DNA of 64,000 nt from Conexibacter woesei DSM 14684 (GCF_000025265.1 NC_013739.1:1984001-2048000); one strand, 5' to 3'. Positions 1 through 8,691 are shown, counted from the first letter of the stretch. The notes: generated by a model from the letters alone, not told the origin. Program-made: numbers and translations.

Positions 1-1
1 C

Positions 2-667
2 TTCACGCGCGCGGGGCTGGAGATCGGCGTCGCCGCGACGAAGACGTTCGTCGGCCAGGTCGCCGTGATGTACCTGCTCGCGCTGCGGCTCGCCGAGCTG
101 CGTGGCACGCTCGCGCCCGAGCGGCTGGCCGAGCTGGTCGGAGAGCTGAAGCGGCTCCCGCACCACATCACGGAGATGCTCGACGCCGGCGACGAGGAGA
201 TCCGCGCGATCGCCGAGCGCCACTACAAGGCGGAGTTCTTCCTCTACCTCGGCCGCCACATCGGCCTCCCGGTCGCGCTCGAAGGCGCGCTGAAGCTGAA
301 GGAGATCAGCTACATCGCGACGGACGCGTACGCCGCCGGCGAGATGAAGCACGGCCCGATCGCGCTGCTCGACGACGACACCCCCGTCGTCTGCGTCGCG
401 ACCGACTCGCCCGTGCTGGACAAGGTCGTCTCGAACATCCAGGAGGTGCGCGTCCGCGGCGCGCACGTGATCGCCGTCGCGAGCGCCGGCAACGAGGAGA
501 TCCGCGAGCACGCCGAGGAGGTCCTGACGGTCGCCGAGACCGACTGGATGCTGGCGCCGCTGCTCGCCGTCGTCCCGCTCCAGCTGCTCTCGTACCACGT
601 CGCCCGGCTGCGCGGCCTCAACGTCGACCAGCCGCGCAACCTCGCCAAGACCGTGACCGTCGAGTAG
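2..667 (+). CDS. glmS: Glutamine-fructose-6-phosphate aminotransferase, C-terminal part (5' end outside window)
   Basis: This is the isomerase end of GlmS, which makes glucosamine-6-phosphate from fructose-6-phosphate and glutamine for peptidoglycan. The reading frame is open from base 2, so the N-terminal glutaminase domain lies before the window. Family hallmarks seen are the sugar-phosphate-binding stretch GVAATKTFVGQ near the window start, ALKLKEISYIATDAYAAGEMKHGPIALL in the second SIS domain (residues AGEMKHGP are typical), and the C-terminal tail DQPRNLAKTVTVE, which is almost invariant in GlmS. The stop TAG at 665-667 also forms the first bases of a TAGCCT -10 box for acpS. Cytosolic. 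Confidence 0.97.
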   Translation, partial: FTRAGLEIGVAATKTFVGQVAVMYLLALRLAELRGTLAPERLAELVGELKRLPHHITEMLDAGDEEIRAIAERHYKAEFFLYLGRHIGLPVALEGALKLKEISYIATDAYAAGEMKHGPIALLDDDTPVVCVATDSPVLDKVVSNIQEVRVRGAHVIAVASAGNEEIREHAEEVLTVAETDWMLAPLLAVVPLQLLSYHVARLRGLNVDQPRNLAKTVTVE

Positions 668-677
668 CCTCGCCCGC

Positions 678-1034
678 ATGAAGGGCGTCGGGATCGACCA
701 GCTGGAGATCGAGCGCCTCGAGCAGGCGCTGGCGCGGCGGCCGCGTCTCGCCGAACGGCTCTTCACCGCGGCGGAGCGCGCCTACGCCGCCGAGCGGGCG
801 CGTCCGGCGCAGCACCTCGCGGCGCGCTTCTGCGCCAAGGAGGCCGTCGCGAAGGCGCTCGGGCTGGAGGCGTGGAGCTTCACCGACGTCGAGGTCGTAC
901 GCGGCGACGGCGCGCCGCGGATCGAGCTGCACGGCGACGTCGCGCGGCAGGCGGCGGAGCTCGGCGTCACGCAGGTCGCGATCTCGCTGACCCACACCCG
1001 CCGCGACGCGGCGGCCGTCGCGATCGCGACGTGA
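678..1034 (+). CDS. acpS: Holo-[acyl-carrier-protein] synthase
   Basis: A 118-residue AcpS that transfers 4'-phosphopantetheine from CoA to acyl carrier protein. The metal-binding Asp is in the N-terminal GIDQLEIERL (Asp7) and the second conserved motif is FCAKEAVAKAL (Glu near residue 57). The length is normal for the trimeric AcpS family. The ATG lies 7 nt after TAGCCT (665-670), which looks like a -10 box, so the message may be leaderless. The stop TGA overlaps the GTG of the next gene, so the two are translationally coupled. Confidence 0.95.
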   Translation: MKGVGIDQLEIERLEQALARRPRLAERLFTAAERAYAAERARPAQHLAARFCAKEAVAKALGLEAWSFTDVEVVRGDGAPRIELHGDVARQAAELGVTQVAISLTHTRRDAAAVAIAT

Positions 1035-2572
1035 GCGCAGTGCTTCCGGCCTGGCTCGATCCGCTGCCGGACGCCGCCGCCCAGCGCGCGCTCGACGGCT
1101 GGGCGATCGAGCAGCGCGGGATCCCCGGGATCGAGCTGATGGAGCGCGCCGGGCGCGGGCTGTTCGAGCTGGTCCAGCGCTGCGTCCCGGACGGGACGAT
1201 CGCCGTCGTCTGCGGTAAGGGCAACAACGGCGGCGACGGCCTCGTCGTCGCGCGCCTGCTGCGCGAGGCCGGCCGCGAGGTCGACGTCCACCTGCTGCCC
1301 GACCCGGGTGAGCTGGAGGGCGACGCGCGCACGAACCTGGAGCGGCTGTGCGGCGCCCCGCCGCGGATCTTCAACCCGGGCGCGCTGTTCGAGGTCGCCG
1401 GCATCGTCGACGCCGTCCTCGGCACCGGCGCGAGCGGCGCACCGCGCGGCCTTGTCGGCGACGCGGTCGACACGATCGCCGCCGCCGCAGACCACGGTGT
1501 GACGGTCGTCGCCTGCGACGTCCCCAGCGGCGTCGACGCCTCCACCGGCGAGGTCGCGGGCGTCGCGGTGCGCGCACGGGCGACCGCGACCTTCCACGCC
1601 GCCAAGCCAGGCCTCTGGATCGCGCCCGGCAAGCAGCACGCGGGCGAGGTCGTCGTCGTCGACATCGGGATCCCCGGCGACGACGGCGGACGCCCGCCGG
1701 CGACAGTCGCGGGTGCCGGCGCGATCACCGCCGCCGTCCTCGCCGAGCTGCCCTCGCGCGGCGCGGCCTCGACGAAGTTCGACGGCGGCAGCGTGCTCGT
1801 CTGCGGCGGCTCGACCGGCCTCACCGGTGCGCCCTCGCTCGCCTCGGCGGCGGCGGCGCGGGCCGGCGCCGGCTACGTGACGGTGCTCGTGCCGGCGTCG
1901 CTGAACCTCGTCTTCGAGGTGCGGCAGGCGGAGGTGATGTCGGTCCCGCTGCCTGACGAGGACGGGGCGTTGATGCCCGCGGCGGTCGCACCGGCGCTGG
2001 AGCGACTGGAGCGAGCCGACGCGCTCGTGCTCGGACCCGGCCTCGGGCGGGCGGAGGGGTCGGCGCAGTTCGCGCGCGACCTCGCGGCGGCCGCGAACGT
2101 GCCGCTGGTGCTCGACGCGGACGGTCTCAACGCGCACGCCGGGCGGCTGGAGGATCTCGCCAGCCGCCGCGCGCCCACGGTCCTGACGCCGCACGGCGGC
2201 GAGCTGGCGCGGCTGCTGGGCGTGGGGAACGAGGAGGTGCGCGGGCGGCGGCTGGCGCTTGCGCGCGAGGCCGCCCACCGCGCGGGCGCGATCGTCGTCC
2301 TGAAGGGCGACGACACGCTCGTGGTGACACCGGCCGGAGCGGTCGCGGTCAGCCCCGGCGACGCGCCGGCGCTCGCGACGGCGGGGACCGGGGACGTGCT
2401 CGGCGGGACGATCGCGGCGCTGCTGGCGCGCCGGGTCGAGCCGTTCGCCGCCGCCTGCGCCGGCGTCGAGCTGCACCGCCGCGCGGGCCGGATCGTCGGC
2501 GAGCGGATCGGCGTCGAGGGCGCGATCGCCGGTGACGTGATCGACGCGCTGCCGGCCGCGCGACGCCGCTGA
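1031..2572 (+). CDS. nnrDE: Bifunctional NAD(P)H-hydrate epimerase / ADP-dependent dehydratase
   Basis: A metabolite-repair enzyme of 513 residues that epimerises and dehydrates damaged NAD(P)H hydrates. The N-terminal YjeF_N epimerase domain (about 1-215) carries GKGNNGGDGL and VPSGVDASTG. The C-terminal ribokinase-like dehydratase domain (about 230-513) carries the nucleotide-binding signature TAGTGDVLGGTIAALLA. The GTG at 1031 was chosen because it overlaps the acpS stop by 4 bases (GTGA) and gives the usual N terminus; a longer frame upstream is just open GC-rich sequence. A 7-bp GC-rich hairpin (2582-2602) follows the stop. Confidence 0.95.
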   Translation: MSAVLPAWLDPLPDAAAQRALDGWAIEQRGIPGIELMERAGRGLFELVQRCVPDGTIAVVCGKGNNGGDGLVVARLLREAGREVDVHLLPDPGELEGDARTNLERLCGAPPRIFNPGALFEVAGIVDAVLGTGASGAPRGLVGDAVDTIAAAADHGVTVVACDVPSGVDASTGEVAGVAVRARATATFHAAKPGLWIAPGKQHAGEVVVVDIGIPGDDGGRPPATVAGAGAITAAVLAELPSRGAASTKFDGGSVLVCGGSTGLTGAPSLASAAAARAGAGYVTVLVPASLNLVFEVRQAEVMSVPLPDEDGALMPAAVAPALERLERADALVLGPGLGRAEGSAQFARDLAAAANVPLVLDADGLNAHAGRLEDLASRRAPTVLTPHGGELARLLGVGNEEVRGRRLALAREAAHRAGAIVVLKGDDTLVVTPAGAVAVSPGDAPALATAGTGDVLGGTIAALLARRVEPFAAACAGVELHRRAGRIVGERIGVEGAIAGDVIDALPAARRR

Positions 2573-2581
2573 CGCGGCGGC

Positions 2582-2602
2582 CGCCCGGCGCACGCCCGGG
2601 CG
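2582..2602. terminator. Short GC hairpin after the NAD(P)H-hydrate repair gene
   Basis: An inverted repeat CGCCCGG / CCGGGCG with a 7-nt loop lies 10 bases after the stop of the upstream gene and before the -10 of the CBS gene. There is no T-run, so termination is only possible, not certain. Confidence 0.35.
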
Positions 2603-2626
2603 CCAGCGGGTCGTGCACGGCAGTCG

Positions 2627-2632
2627 GATAAT
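2627..2632 (+). promoter_or_regulatory. -10 box of the CBS-domain gene (leaderless type)
   Basis: GATAAT lies 9 nt before the ATG at 2642 and there is no Shine-Dalgarno sequence between them. This is one of many cases in this window where a TANNNT-like hexamer sits 6-11 nt before a start codon. Confidence 0.55.
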
Positions 2633-2641
2633 CTCCCGCCA

Positions 2642-3103
2642 ATGCCCACCGTCGCAGACATCATGGAGCGGGACCCGATCACAGTGTCCCCAGAGGACTC
2701 GGTCGAGACGCTGCTGAAGGTGCTGCGGACGCACGAGCTGCCCGGCGTCCCGGTCGTCAACGGCGGCGGGCGCCCGGTCGGCATCGTCACCGAGGCCGAC
2801 CTCGTGATGGTCGACGAGGAGGAAGATCTCCGCCTCCCGCTGCACATCGACCTGTTCGGCGCGCAGATCTTCCTCGGCCCGGTCAAGCGCTTCGAGGAGC
2901 GCTTCAGAAAGGCGATCGCCGCGACCGTCGGCGACATGATGACCGAGGACCCGATCACGGTCGACGCCGACACGGACGTCAAGGAGGCCGCGCGGATCAT
3001 CGCCGAGCGGCGCCACAACCGGCTGCCCGTCGTCGAGCACGGCCGGCTCGTCGGCGTCGTGACGCGCCTCGACGTGCTCGAAGCGCTCGTCAGCGAGGAG
3101 TGA
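2642..3103 (+). CDS. Tandem CBS-domain protein
   Basis: A 153-residue protein made of two CBS motifs (about 1-58 and 95-150), each starting with the typical MERDPITVSPEDSV / MTEDPITVDADTDV pattern. CBS pairs bind adenosyl ligands such as AMP, ATP or NAD and act as energy sensors. No catalytic domain is attached, so the partner is unknown. A linker with acidic and aromatic residues (about 58-95) separates the motifs. The stop overlaps a possible GTG start of alr (3100), placing it in one transcription unit with acpS, nnrDE and alr. Confidence 0.88.
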   Translation: MPTVADIMERDPITVSPEDSVETLLKVLRTHELPGVPVVNGGGRPVGIVTEADLVMVDEEEDLRLPLHIDLFGAQIFLGPVKRFEERFRKAIAATVGDMMTEDPITVDADTDVKEAARIIAERRHNRLPVVEHGRLVGVVTRLDVLEALVSEE

Positions 3104-3135
3104 CGGGCGGCACGCCCGTCGTCGACCCTGCCGAC

Positions 3136-4278
3136 ATGGCGCTGCGTGCACTCGCTCGGGTCAACCTTGCGGCGATCGAGCGCAACTGCGCGCTGATACG
3201 CCGCGAGATCGGCGCGGACGTCGCGCTGTGCGCGGCGGTGAAGGCGAACGGCTACGGCCACGGCGCGGTCCAGTCGGCGCGCGCCGCGGTGGCGGGCGGG
3301 GCGACGTGGCTCGCGGTCGCGACCGGCGGTGAGGCGGCCGAGCTGCGCGCCGCGAGGCTCGACGCGCGGCTGATCGTGCTCGGCGCGCTCGCGCCGGAGG
3401 AGTTGGACGAGGCGCTCGACGCGGACGCGGATGTCGTCGCCTGGAACGAGCGGTTCGTCGAGCAGCTGGCGACGGCTGCCGGCGCGCGTGCCGCGGCGAC
3501 CGCGGCGCCGCCGATCCGCGTCCATCTCAAGCTCGACGTCGGCATGGGCCGGCTCGGCACGCGCGACGCGGACGAGCTGCTGCGGGTCGCCGACCGCGTC
3601 GCCGCGGCGCCCGGGCTGGAGCTGGCGGGCGCGATGACGCACTTCCCCTGCGCCGACGAGGACGTCGCGCTGACGCGCGGCCAGCTCGCCGCGTTCACCG
3701 CCTTCGGCGAGCGGCTGCGGGCCGCCCACCCCGGCGTCCTGCTGCACGCCGCCAACAGCGCCGCTGCGCTCGCGCTGCCGGAGTCGCGGCTCGACCTCGT
3801 CCGCTGCGGCATCGCCGTCTACGGGCTCTCGCCGTGGGAGGACGACGCGACCGCGCATGGGCTGGAGCCGGCGCTGGAGCTGCGCTCCTGGGTCGCGGCG
3901 CTGAAGCCGCTCGCGGCGGGGGAGACGGTCGGCTACGGCGCCCGCTTCCGCGCGCAGGCGCCGACGTGGATCGCGACGCTGCCGATCGGGTACGGCGACG
4001 GCGTCCGCCGCGGCTGGGAGCGCGACGGCGTCGCGCTGCTCGGCGGCCGGCGCCGCCCGCTCGTCGGGCGCGTCTCGATGGACAACGTGACCGTCGACGT
4101 CGGCCCGGAGCCCGGCGTCGCGCTCGGCGATCCGGCGATCCTGATCGGGGCGGCGGGGGAGGAGCGGCTGACGGCGGAGGAGGTCGCGCGGCGGCTCGGG
4201 ACGATCAACTACGAGGTCGTCACGGCGCTGAGCGCGCGTGTCGTCCGCGCGTACCACCGCGACGGGGCGCCGGCGTGA
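3136..4278 (+). CDS. alr: Alanine racemase
   Basis: PLP enzyme that converts L- to D-alanine for peptidoglycan. The PLP lysine is in AAVKANGYGHG (near residue 36) and the catalytic Tyr is in GETVGYGARF (near residue 268), followed by SMDNVTVDVG of the second barrel domain. Length is about 380 residues, normal for the family. ATG 3136 fits the usual Alr N terminus (MALRALARVNLAAIERN). An in-frame GTG at 3100 overlaps the CBS stop and would add 12 residues. The 3' end overlaps the next gene by GTGA. No AGA arginine codon was found here, in contrast to many exported proteins of the window. Confidence 0.95.
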   Translation: MALRALARVNLAAIERNCALIRREIGADVALCAAVKANGYGHGAVQSARAAVAGGATWLAVATGGEAAELRAARLDARLIVLGALAPEELDEALDADADVVAWNERFVEQLATAAGARAAATAAPPIRVHLKLDVGMGRLGTRDADELLRVADRVAAAPGLELAGAMTHFPCADEDVALTRGQLAAFTAFGERLRAAHPGVLLHAANSAAALALPESRLDLVRCGIAVYGLSPWEDDATAHGLEPALELRSWVAALKPLAAGETVGYGARFRAQAPTWIATLPIGYGDGVRRGWERDGVALLGGRRRPLVGRVSMDNVTVDVGPEPGVALGDPAILIGAAGEERLTAEEVARRLGTINYEVVTALSARVVRAYHRDGAPA

Positions 4279-5714
4279 GCGCGCCCGCCGACACCTCAGC
4301 CGGCGCGCCCGATCCGCTCGCGGTCGCGCGCGAGGCGCTCGCGGGGACGCGCACGTGGCTCGTCGGCGGCGCAGTGCGCGACCGTCTGCTCGATCGTGTG
4401 ACGAAGGACCTCGACCTGGCGGTCGACGGCGACGTCGAGGCGGCGGCGCGCGGGCTCGGCCGTGCCGCGCGCGCGGCGGTCTTCCCGCTCTCGGAGGCGT
4501 TCGGCGCGTGGCGCGTCGTCGCGCGCGAGGGCGCTTGGCAGGCCGATCTGGCGCCGTTGACGGGCGCGACGATCGAGCAGGACCTCGCGCAGCGCGACTT
4601 CACGGTCAACGCGATCGCCGAGCCGCTCGCCGGCGGCGACCCGATCGATCCGACCGGCGGCGCCGCGGATCTCGCGGCGCGGCGGCTGCGGATGGTCTCG
4701 CCGGGGGCGTTCTCGGCCGACCCGGTGCGCGTGATGCGGCTGCCGCGGTTCGCCTCCGAGCTGGGGCTCGAGGTCGAGGTCGGCACGCTCGCGGCCGCGC
4801 GGCTCGACGCGCCGCGGCTGCGCGAGGTCGCGCAGGAGCGCGTCTTCGCCGAGCTGCGCCGTGTCGTCGGCGCGCCGGACCCGCTGCACGGGCTGGAGCT
4901 GATGGGCCAGCTCGGCGCGACCGCGGCGGTGCTGCCGGAGCTGGACGCGCTGCGCGGTGTCGAGCAGAGCGCCTACCACCACCTCGACGTCCACGACCAC
5001 ACGCTCGCGGTCCTCGCCGAGACGGTCGCGCTGGAGGGCGATCCCGCCGCCGTCTTCGGCCCCGAGCGCGGCGAGCGGCTGCGCGAGCTGCTGGCGCAGC
5101 CGTTCTCCGACGAGCTGTCGCGCGGCACCGCGCTGCGCTTCGGCGCGCTGCTGCACGACATCGCCAAGCCGCAGACGCGTGGCGTGATGGAGAGCGGCCG
5201 CGTGACGTTCTTCGACCACGACGCGCAGGGCGCGGAGCTGACGCGCGAGATCCTCACGCGGCTGAGAACGAGCGAGAAGCTGCGCGCCCATGTCGCCGCG
5301 CTGGCACGGCACCACCTGCGGCTCGGCTTCCTCGTGCACGAGCGGCCGCTGACGCGCCGCGACGAGCACCGCTACCTGCGCCGCACGACCCCGGTCGAGG
5401 TCGACGTCACGCTGCTGTCGGTCGCCGACCGGCTCGCGACCCGTGGCCGCAAGTCCGACGAGGCGATCGCCAAGCACCTCGACCTCGCGCGCGAGCTGAT
5501 CGGCCCGGCGCTGGCGTGGGAGTCGGGCGAGCGGCCGCTCCCGCTGATCCGCGGCGACGAGCTGGCCGACGCGCTGGAGATCCCGCGCGGGCCGCGGCTC
5601 GGCACGCTGCTGGCGGAGCTGGAGGCGGCGCAGTACGCCGGCGAGGTGTCGACGCGCGAGCAGGCCGTCGAGCACGCGCGCGCGGCGCTCGCCGCGGCCG
5701 GCGACGGCGAGTAG
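4275..5714 (+). CDS. tRNA nucleotidyltransferase / poly(A) polymerase-family protein with HD domain
   Basis: A class II nucleotidyltransferase of 479 residues, either a CCA-adding or a poly(A)-type enzyme. The N terminus shows the family motif WLVGGAVRDRLLDR followed by the catalytic acidic pair in KDLDLAVDGD, and the second signature is RDFTVNAIAEPL. An HD phosphohydrolase domain (LLHDIAKP near residue 295 plus HD-type histidines downstream) is fused at the C-terminal half, as in many bacterial CCA enzymes. GTG 4275 overlaps the alr stop. The last codons run into a 16-bp tandem repeat. Which nucleotides it adds cannot be read from the sequence. Confidence 0.88.
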   Translation: MSAPADTSAGAPDPLAVAREALAGTRTWLVGGAVRDRLLDRVTKDLDLAVDGDVEAAARGLGRAARAAVFPLSEAFGAWRVVAREGAWQADLAPLTGATIEQDLAQRDFTVNAIAEPLAGGDPIDPTGGAADLAARRLRMVSPGAFSADPVRVMRLPRFASELGLEVEVGTLAAARLDAPRLREVAQERVFAELRRVVGAPDPLHGLELMGQLGATAAVLPELDALRGVEQSAYHHLDVHDHTLAVLAETVALEGDPAAVFGPERGERLRELLAQPFSDELSRGTALRFGALLHDIAKPQTRGVMESGRVTFFDHDAQGAELTREILTRLRTSEKLRAHVAALARHHLRLGFLVHERPLTRRDEHRYLRRTTPVEVDVTLLSVADRLATRGRKSDEAIAKHLDLARELIGPALAWESGERPLPLIRGDELADALEIPRGPRLGTLLAELEAAQYAGEVSTREQAVEHARAALAAAGDGE

Positions 5715-5776
5715 CCGGCGACGGCGAGCGGCGACGACGGCGAGCGGCGGCGACGGCGAGCGGCGGCGACGGCGAG
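5698..5776. repeat. Tandem repeat, about five copies of a 14-16 bp CGGCGGCGACGGCGAG-type unit
   Basis: Copies start at 5698, 5715, 5729, 5745 and 5761; the last two are identical and the first three differ by small indels. The stop codon of the upstream gene lies between copies one and two, so the array has grown out of the coding end. It fills most of the gap between two convergent genes (stops at 5714 and 5813). Confidence 0.85.
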
Positions 5777-5812
5777 AGCCCCGCGTGGCGCCGAGTGGCT
5801 CGCGCGGCGCTG

Positions 5813-7033
5813 CTAGGCCGACGTCGCGCTGCGCTCGGCCGGCGGGCCAGCGGTCGCCGCGACCCGCCGCGCGATCGCGGTGCAGAGCGTGACGGCGTCG
5901 TCGACGCTGCCGTGGTCGACGTTGTCGGCGGTGTCCGTCGGCCAGTGGTAGTTCGCCGGCACCTTGTGCGGCGTGACGGAGCCGATCATCGCGGTCGGGT
6001 AGCCGGCCTTCAGTGCGATCAGCCCGTCGGTCGCGTTGCGGAAGCGCAGTCCGCGGCGCAGGTGGACGCCGGCGTCGCGCGCGCAGACGTCGATCAGCCG
6101 CTTGAAGTCGTCCGGGTACTCGCGCATCCGCAGCATTCCCTCGCCCTCCAGCAGCGCCAGCTCCGGCGAGCCGACGGTGTCGACGCAGACGACGTGGGTC
6201 GACTCGGGCGGCAGTCTCGGGAAGTGGCGCCGCGCGAACGCGTGCATGCCCTCCATGAAGCTCTCCTCCGAGCCGGTCGAGACGAGCAGGACGCGCAGCC
6301 CCTCGACGGGCCGCTCCGCCAGCTCGGTCGCGACGCCGAGCAGCGTCGCGACGCCGGTCAGGTTGTCGTTCGCGCCGGGAACCGCGCCGCGCGAGCCGAT
6401 CTCGGCGAACGTCGCCGCCGAGCCGAGCGCGAGCGCCGTGCCCGCGGTCAGCAGCCGTCTGCTGCCGGTCAGCGCGCCGAGCGCGACGAGCGCGGGGCCG
6501 GCGAACACCGGCGCCATCAGCGGCGGCGACGTGTCGCTGCGCTCCAGCAGCCCGGGGGCGTATCTGGCCAGCAGCGGCAGAACGCCGGGGTGGAAGAGGA
6601 TCCCCCAGTGCGCGGCGTCGTGGTGGGCGACGAAGACGATCGTGCGCTCGGCATCGACGTCGCCGGTCTCGGCGACGACGTTCCAGGTCGGCCGGCTCGG
6701 CAGGAAGCGGCGCCGGAACCACAGCGACCCGCCGCTGACGTCGTCGTAGATCGCGGCCGCGGCGAACGCGCCGGCGCCGCCCGCCAGCAGCCGGGCGTTG
6801 CGCCCGCCGCGCTGGGCGGCGAGCCCGGCGGCGCCGGCGAGCGCGGCCGGGACGCCGAGCGGGAACCAGTAGCCGCCGTGCGCGCGCTCCTCCTCGACCC
6901 GCGCGCTGCAGCCGAACTCGCCGAGCCGCGCCGCGATCCACTGCGCCGCCTCGCGCTCGCCGGGCGAGGCGGAGGGACGGTCGATCGCCGCGAGGTGGGC
7001 GATCGCGTCGCGGAGGTGACGGCGGTCGGGCAC
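5813..7033 (-). CDS. M28-family zinc peptidase-like membrane protein
   Basis: A 406-residue protein with the M28 aminopeptidase fold. Metal-site motifs visible are HHDAAHWG (near 150), GANDNLTG (near 225), STGSEES (near 262, general base and metal Glu), VDTVGS (near 294) and NYHWPTDTADN (near 370). Alanine- and leucine-rich segments near residues 58-75, 80-95 and 180-215 could be membrane-inserted, so it may be a membrane-bound peptidase. The start is GTG at 7033, which lies 10 nt behind a TAGCCT -10 box and is probably leaderless. It is divergent from the HIT gene, whose -10 is only 4 bp away. Substrate unknown. Confidence 0.8.
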   Translation of the reverse strand: MPDRRHLRDAIAHLAAIDRPSASPGEREAAQWIAARLGEFGCSARVEEERAHGGYWFPLGVPAALAGAAGLAAQRGGRNARLLAGGAGAFAAAAIYDDVSGGSLWFRRRFLPSRPTWNVVAETGDVDAERTIVFVAHHDAAHWGILFHPGVLPLLARYAPGLLERSDTSPPLMAPVFAGPALVALGALTGSRRLLTAGTALALGSAATFAEIGSRGAVPGANDNLTGVATLLGVATELAERPVEGLRVLLVSTGSEESFMEGMHAFARRHFPRLPPESTHVVCVDTVGSPELALLEGEGMLRMREYPDDFKRLIDVCARDAGVHLRRGLRFRNATDGLIALKAGYPTAMIGSVTPHKVPANYHWPTDTADNVDHGSVDDAVTLCTAIARRVAATAGPPAERSATSA

Positions 7034-7043
7034 GGAGCAGCTG

Positions 7044-7059
7044 AGGCTACCGATATGCT
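7044..7059. promoter_or_regulatory. Back-to-back -10 boxes of the M28 and HIT genes
   Basis: Minus-strand TAGCCT (7044-7049) and plus-strand TATGCT (7054-7059) are separated by 4 bp. Each lies 6-10 nt before a GTG start, so both divergent mRNAs appear leaderless and the two polymerases would compete for the same DNA. Confidence 0.55.
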
Positions 7060-7065
7060 CGGCGC

Positions 7066-7479
7066 GTGCCCACCAACTCCGACTGCATCTTCTGCAAGAT
7101 CGTCGCCGGGGAGCTGCCCGCGCGGATCGTCCGCGAGGACGAGCGCACGATCGCGTTCATGGACATAGCTCCCGCGACCTACGGCCACACGCTCGTGATC
7201 CCGCGCAGCCATTCGCGCGATCTGCTGGAGATCGAGCAGGCGGATCTGCAAGCTGTCGCCCACGCCGGGCAGCTCGTCGCGCAACGTGCGAAGGAGCGTC
7301 TCGGCGCCGACGGGGTCAACCTGATCAACTCGTGCGGCGCCGCCGCGTGGCAGACGGTCTTCCACTTCCATCTGCACGTGATCCCCCGGTATTCGGACGA
7401 TCCGCTGAGATTGCCGTGGGTCCCGGCACAGGGCGACCCGGACGAGATCGCCACCGCCGCAGCGCAGCTGATCGGCTGA
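7066..7479 (+). CDS. HIT-family nucleotide hydrolase/transferase
   Basis: A 137-residue histidine-triad protein of the Hint/PKCI branch, which hydrolyses purine nucleoside phosphoramidates or related AMP esters. The active-site triad is HFHLHVIPR near residue 103, and the N terminus SDCIFCKIVAGELPARIV is the usual Hint start with its zinc-type cysteines. The GTG start is 6 nt behind TATGCT. Cytosolic, physiological substrate unknown. Confidence 0.93.
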   Translation: MPTNSDCIFCKIVAGELPARIVREDERTIAFMDIAPATYGHTLVIPRSHSRDLLEIEQADLQAVAHAGQLVAQRAKERLGADGVNLINSCGAAAWQTVFHFHLHVIPRYSDDPLRLPWVPAQGDPDEIATAAAQLIG

Positions 7480-7634
7480 ATTGCTGGCGCGTCGACCGTC
7501 GCCGGAGCGAGGTCGCGACGAATGCCACTTGCAGTTCACCCCTTTGGTGCTGTTGACTTTCCCGTGACAGATCGGGCGATGGGCCCGATGTAAACCTGCC
7601 GGCATGTCCGGCATGCTGCTCCTCGGGGGACGCA

Positions 7635-7838
7635 ATGGCAACGGGTACGGTCAAGTGGTTCAGCGACGACAAGGGCTTCGGCTTCATCACGCCGGATGAC
7701 GGCGGTCGCGACCTCTTCGTCCACTATTCCGGTATCTCAGGAGACGGATACCGCTCACTCCCGGAGGGCTCGAAGGTGTCCTACGAGGAGGAACAGGGAG
7801 ACAAGGGACCGAAGGCGGTCAACGTCACCAAGATCTGA
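7635..7838 (+). CDS. Cold-shock protein (CspA family)
   Basis: A single 67-residue cold-shock domain that binds single-stranded RNA and DNA. RNP1-like KGFGFI and RNP2-like LFVHYS motifs are both intact. The 155-bp gap upstream holds a possible -35 TTGACT at 7553-7558 and repeated GCCGGCATG / TCCGGCATG words just before the Shine-Dalgarno-like GGGGGA, so the leader may be structured as in other csp genes. A strong hairpin follows the stop. Confidence 0.96.
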   Translation: MATGTVKWFSDDKGFGFITPDDGGRDLFVHYSGISGDGYRSLPEGSKVSYEEEQGDKGPKAVNVTKI

Positions 7839-7850
7839 ATCCTCGGGGTC

Positions 7851-7873
7851 GGCGGCCACGCGCTGTGGCCGCC
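7851..7873 (+). terminator. Terminator hairpin after the cold-shock gene
   Basis: GGCGGCCAC / GTGGCCGCC form a 9-bp perfect stem with a 5-nt loop, starting 13 bases after the csp stop. No T-run follows, which is common in high-GC genomes. Confidence 0.7.
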
Positions 7874-7934
7874 GCGCACCGTTCCAGGACGGCGTGAGCG
7901 CTACTCGCGCCGCCGCTTCGTGTTGAATGAGCAC

Positions 7935-8645
7935 ATGAAGCGCATACTCATCGGCCTCGCCGCGTCCGCGTGTGCGCTCGGCGTCGCCGCTCCCACTGCC
8001 TCCGCCAGACTCTACGAGCTGGGCGAGAGCACCGTTCCTGTGACCACGAGCTGCCCCGACGACTGCTTCGTCGTCACCCGCACCACGGCGCTCCAGGTCA
8101 ACACGAACGGCACGACCTACCCGACGACCGCGAAGGCCGACGGCCGCGTCGTCGCCCTCACGCTCCAGCTCGGGTCGCTGACCGACAGACAGATCAGCTT
8201 CTTCAACAGAACGTACGGCGGCACGCCGCGCGTGCAGCTGACCGTCCTGAGCCAGTCGTCGAGACAGAGACCGAGACGGCTCTACACGGCGACCGCGCAG
8301 AGCGAGGTCTTCCGCATCACCCCGTTCCTCGGGACGACCGTGCAGTTCCCGTTCGAGACGAGCCTGCCGATCGAGAAGGGCGACGTCGTCGCGCTGACGG
8401 TCCCGACGTGGGCGCCGATCCTCGCGGTCAACCTCGACAAGACCAACGGCTGGCGCGCGAGCCGCGCGAGCGGCTGCCGCGACCTGGTGACGCAGACCGC
8501 GCAGCAGACGATCGGCAGCGAGTCGGCGTACAAGTGCCTCTACCAGACGGCCAAGCTGACCTACACGGCGACGATGATCTCGACGCCGAAGCCGCCGAGA
8601 GAGACGAGAGACCCGAGCAGAAGAGACACGACGACGAGAAGATGA
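7935..8645 (+). CDS. Exported protein of unknown function
   Basis: A 236-residue protein with a clear Sec signal peptide (MKRILIGLAASACALGVAAPTASA, cleavage after ASA near residue 24). The mature part is beta-rich with paired cysteines (SCPDDCFV and later GCRDL, YKCL) and a positively charged, disordered tail rich in Arg, Thr and Pro. I do not recognise a family. Most mature arginines are encoded by AGA, unlike the housekeeping genes upstream. ATG 7935 is preferred over an in-frame GTG at 7920 because it opens a normal signal peptide. Confidence 0.8.
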   Translation: MKRILIGLAASACALGVAAPTASARLYELGESTVPVTTSCPDDCFVVTRTTALQVNTNGTTYPTTAKADGRVVALTLQLGSLTDRQISFFNRTYGGTPRVQLTVLSQSSRQRPRRLYTATAQSEVFRITPFLGTTVQFPFETSLPIEKGDVVALTVPTWAPILAVNLDKTNGWRASRASGCRDLVTQTAQQTIGSESAYKCLYQTAKLTYTATMISTPKPPRETRDPSRRDTTTRR

Positions 8646-8691
8646 CCGCGGCGGGAGCCGGCGCCTCGGGCGACCCGGCTCCCCGTGCGGC

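Noticed and set aside
782-3151. A 789-codon minus-strand open frame opposite acpS, nnrDE and the CBS gene
   Set aside because: It is Arg/Asp-rich shadow coding typical of GC-rich DNA; the plus-strand genes have clear family motifs.
5698-5776. CRISPR or regulatory array
   Set aside because: Units are 14-16 bp, adjacent without spacers and start within a coding end, so it is simple tandem expansion.
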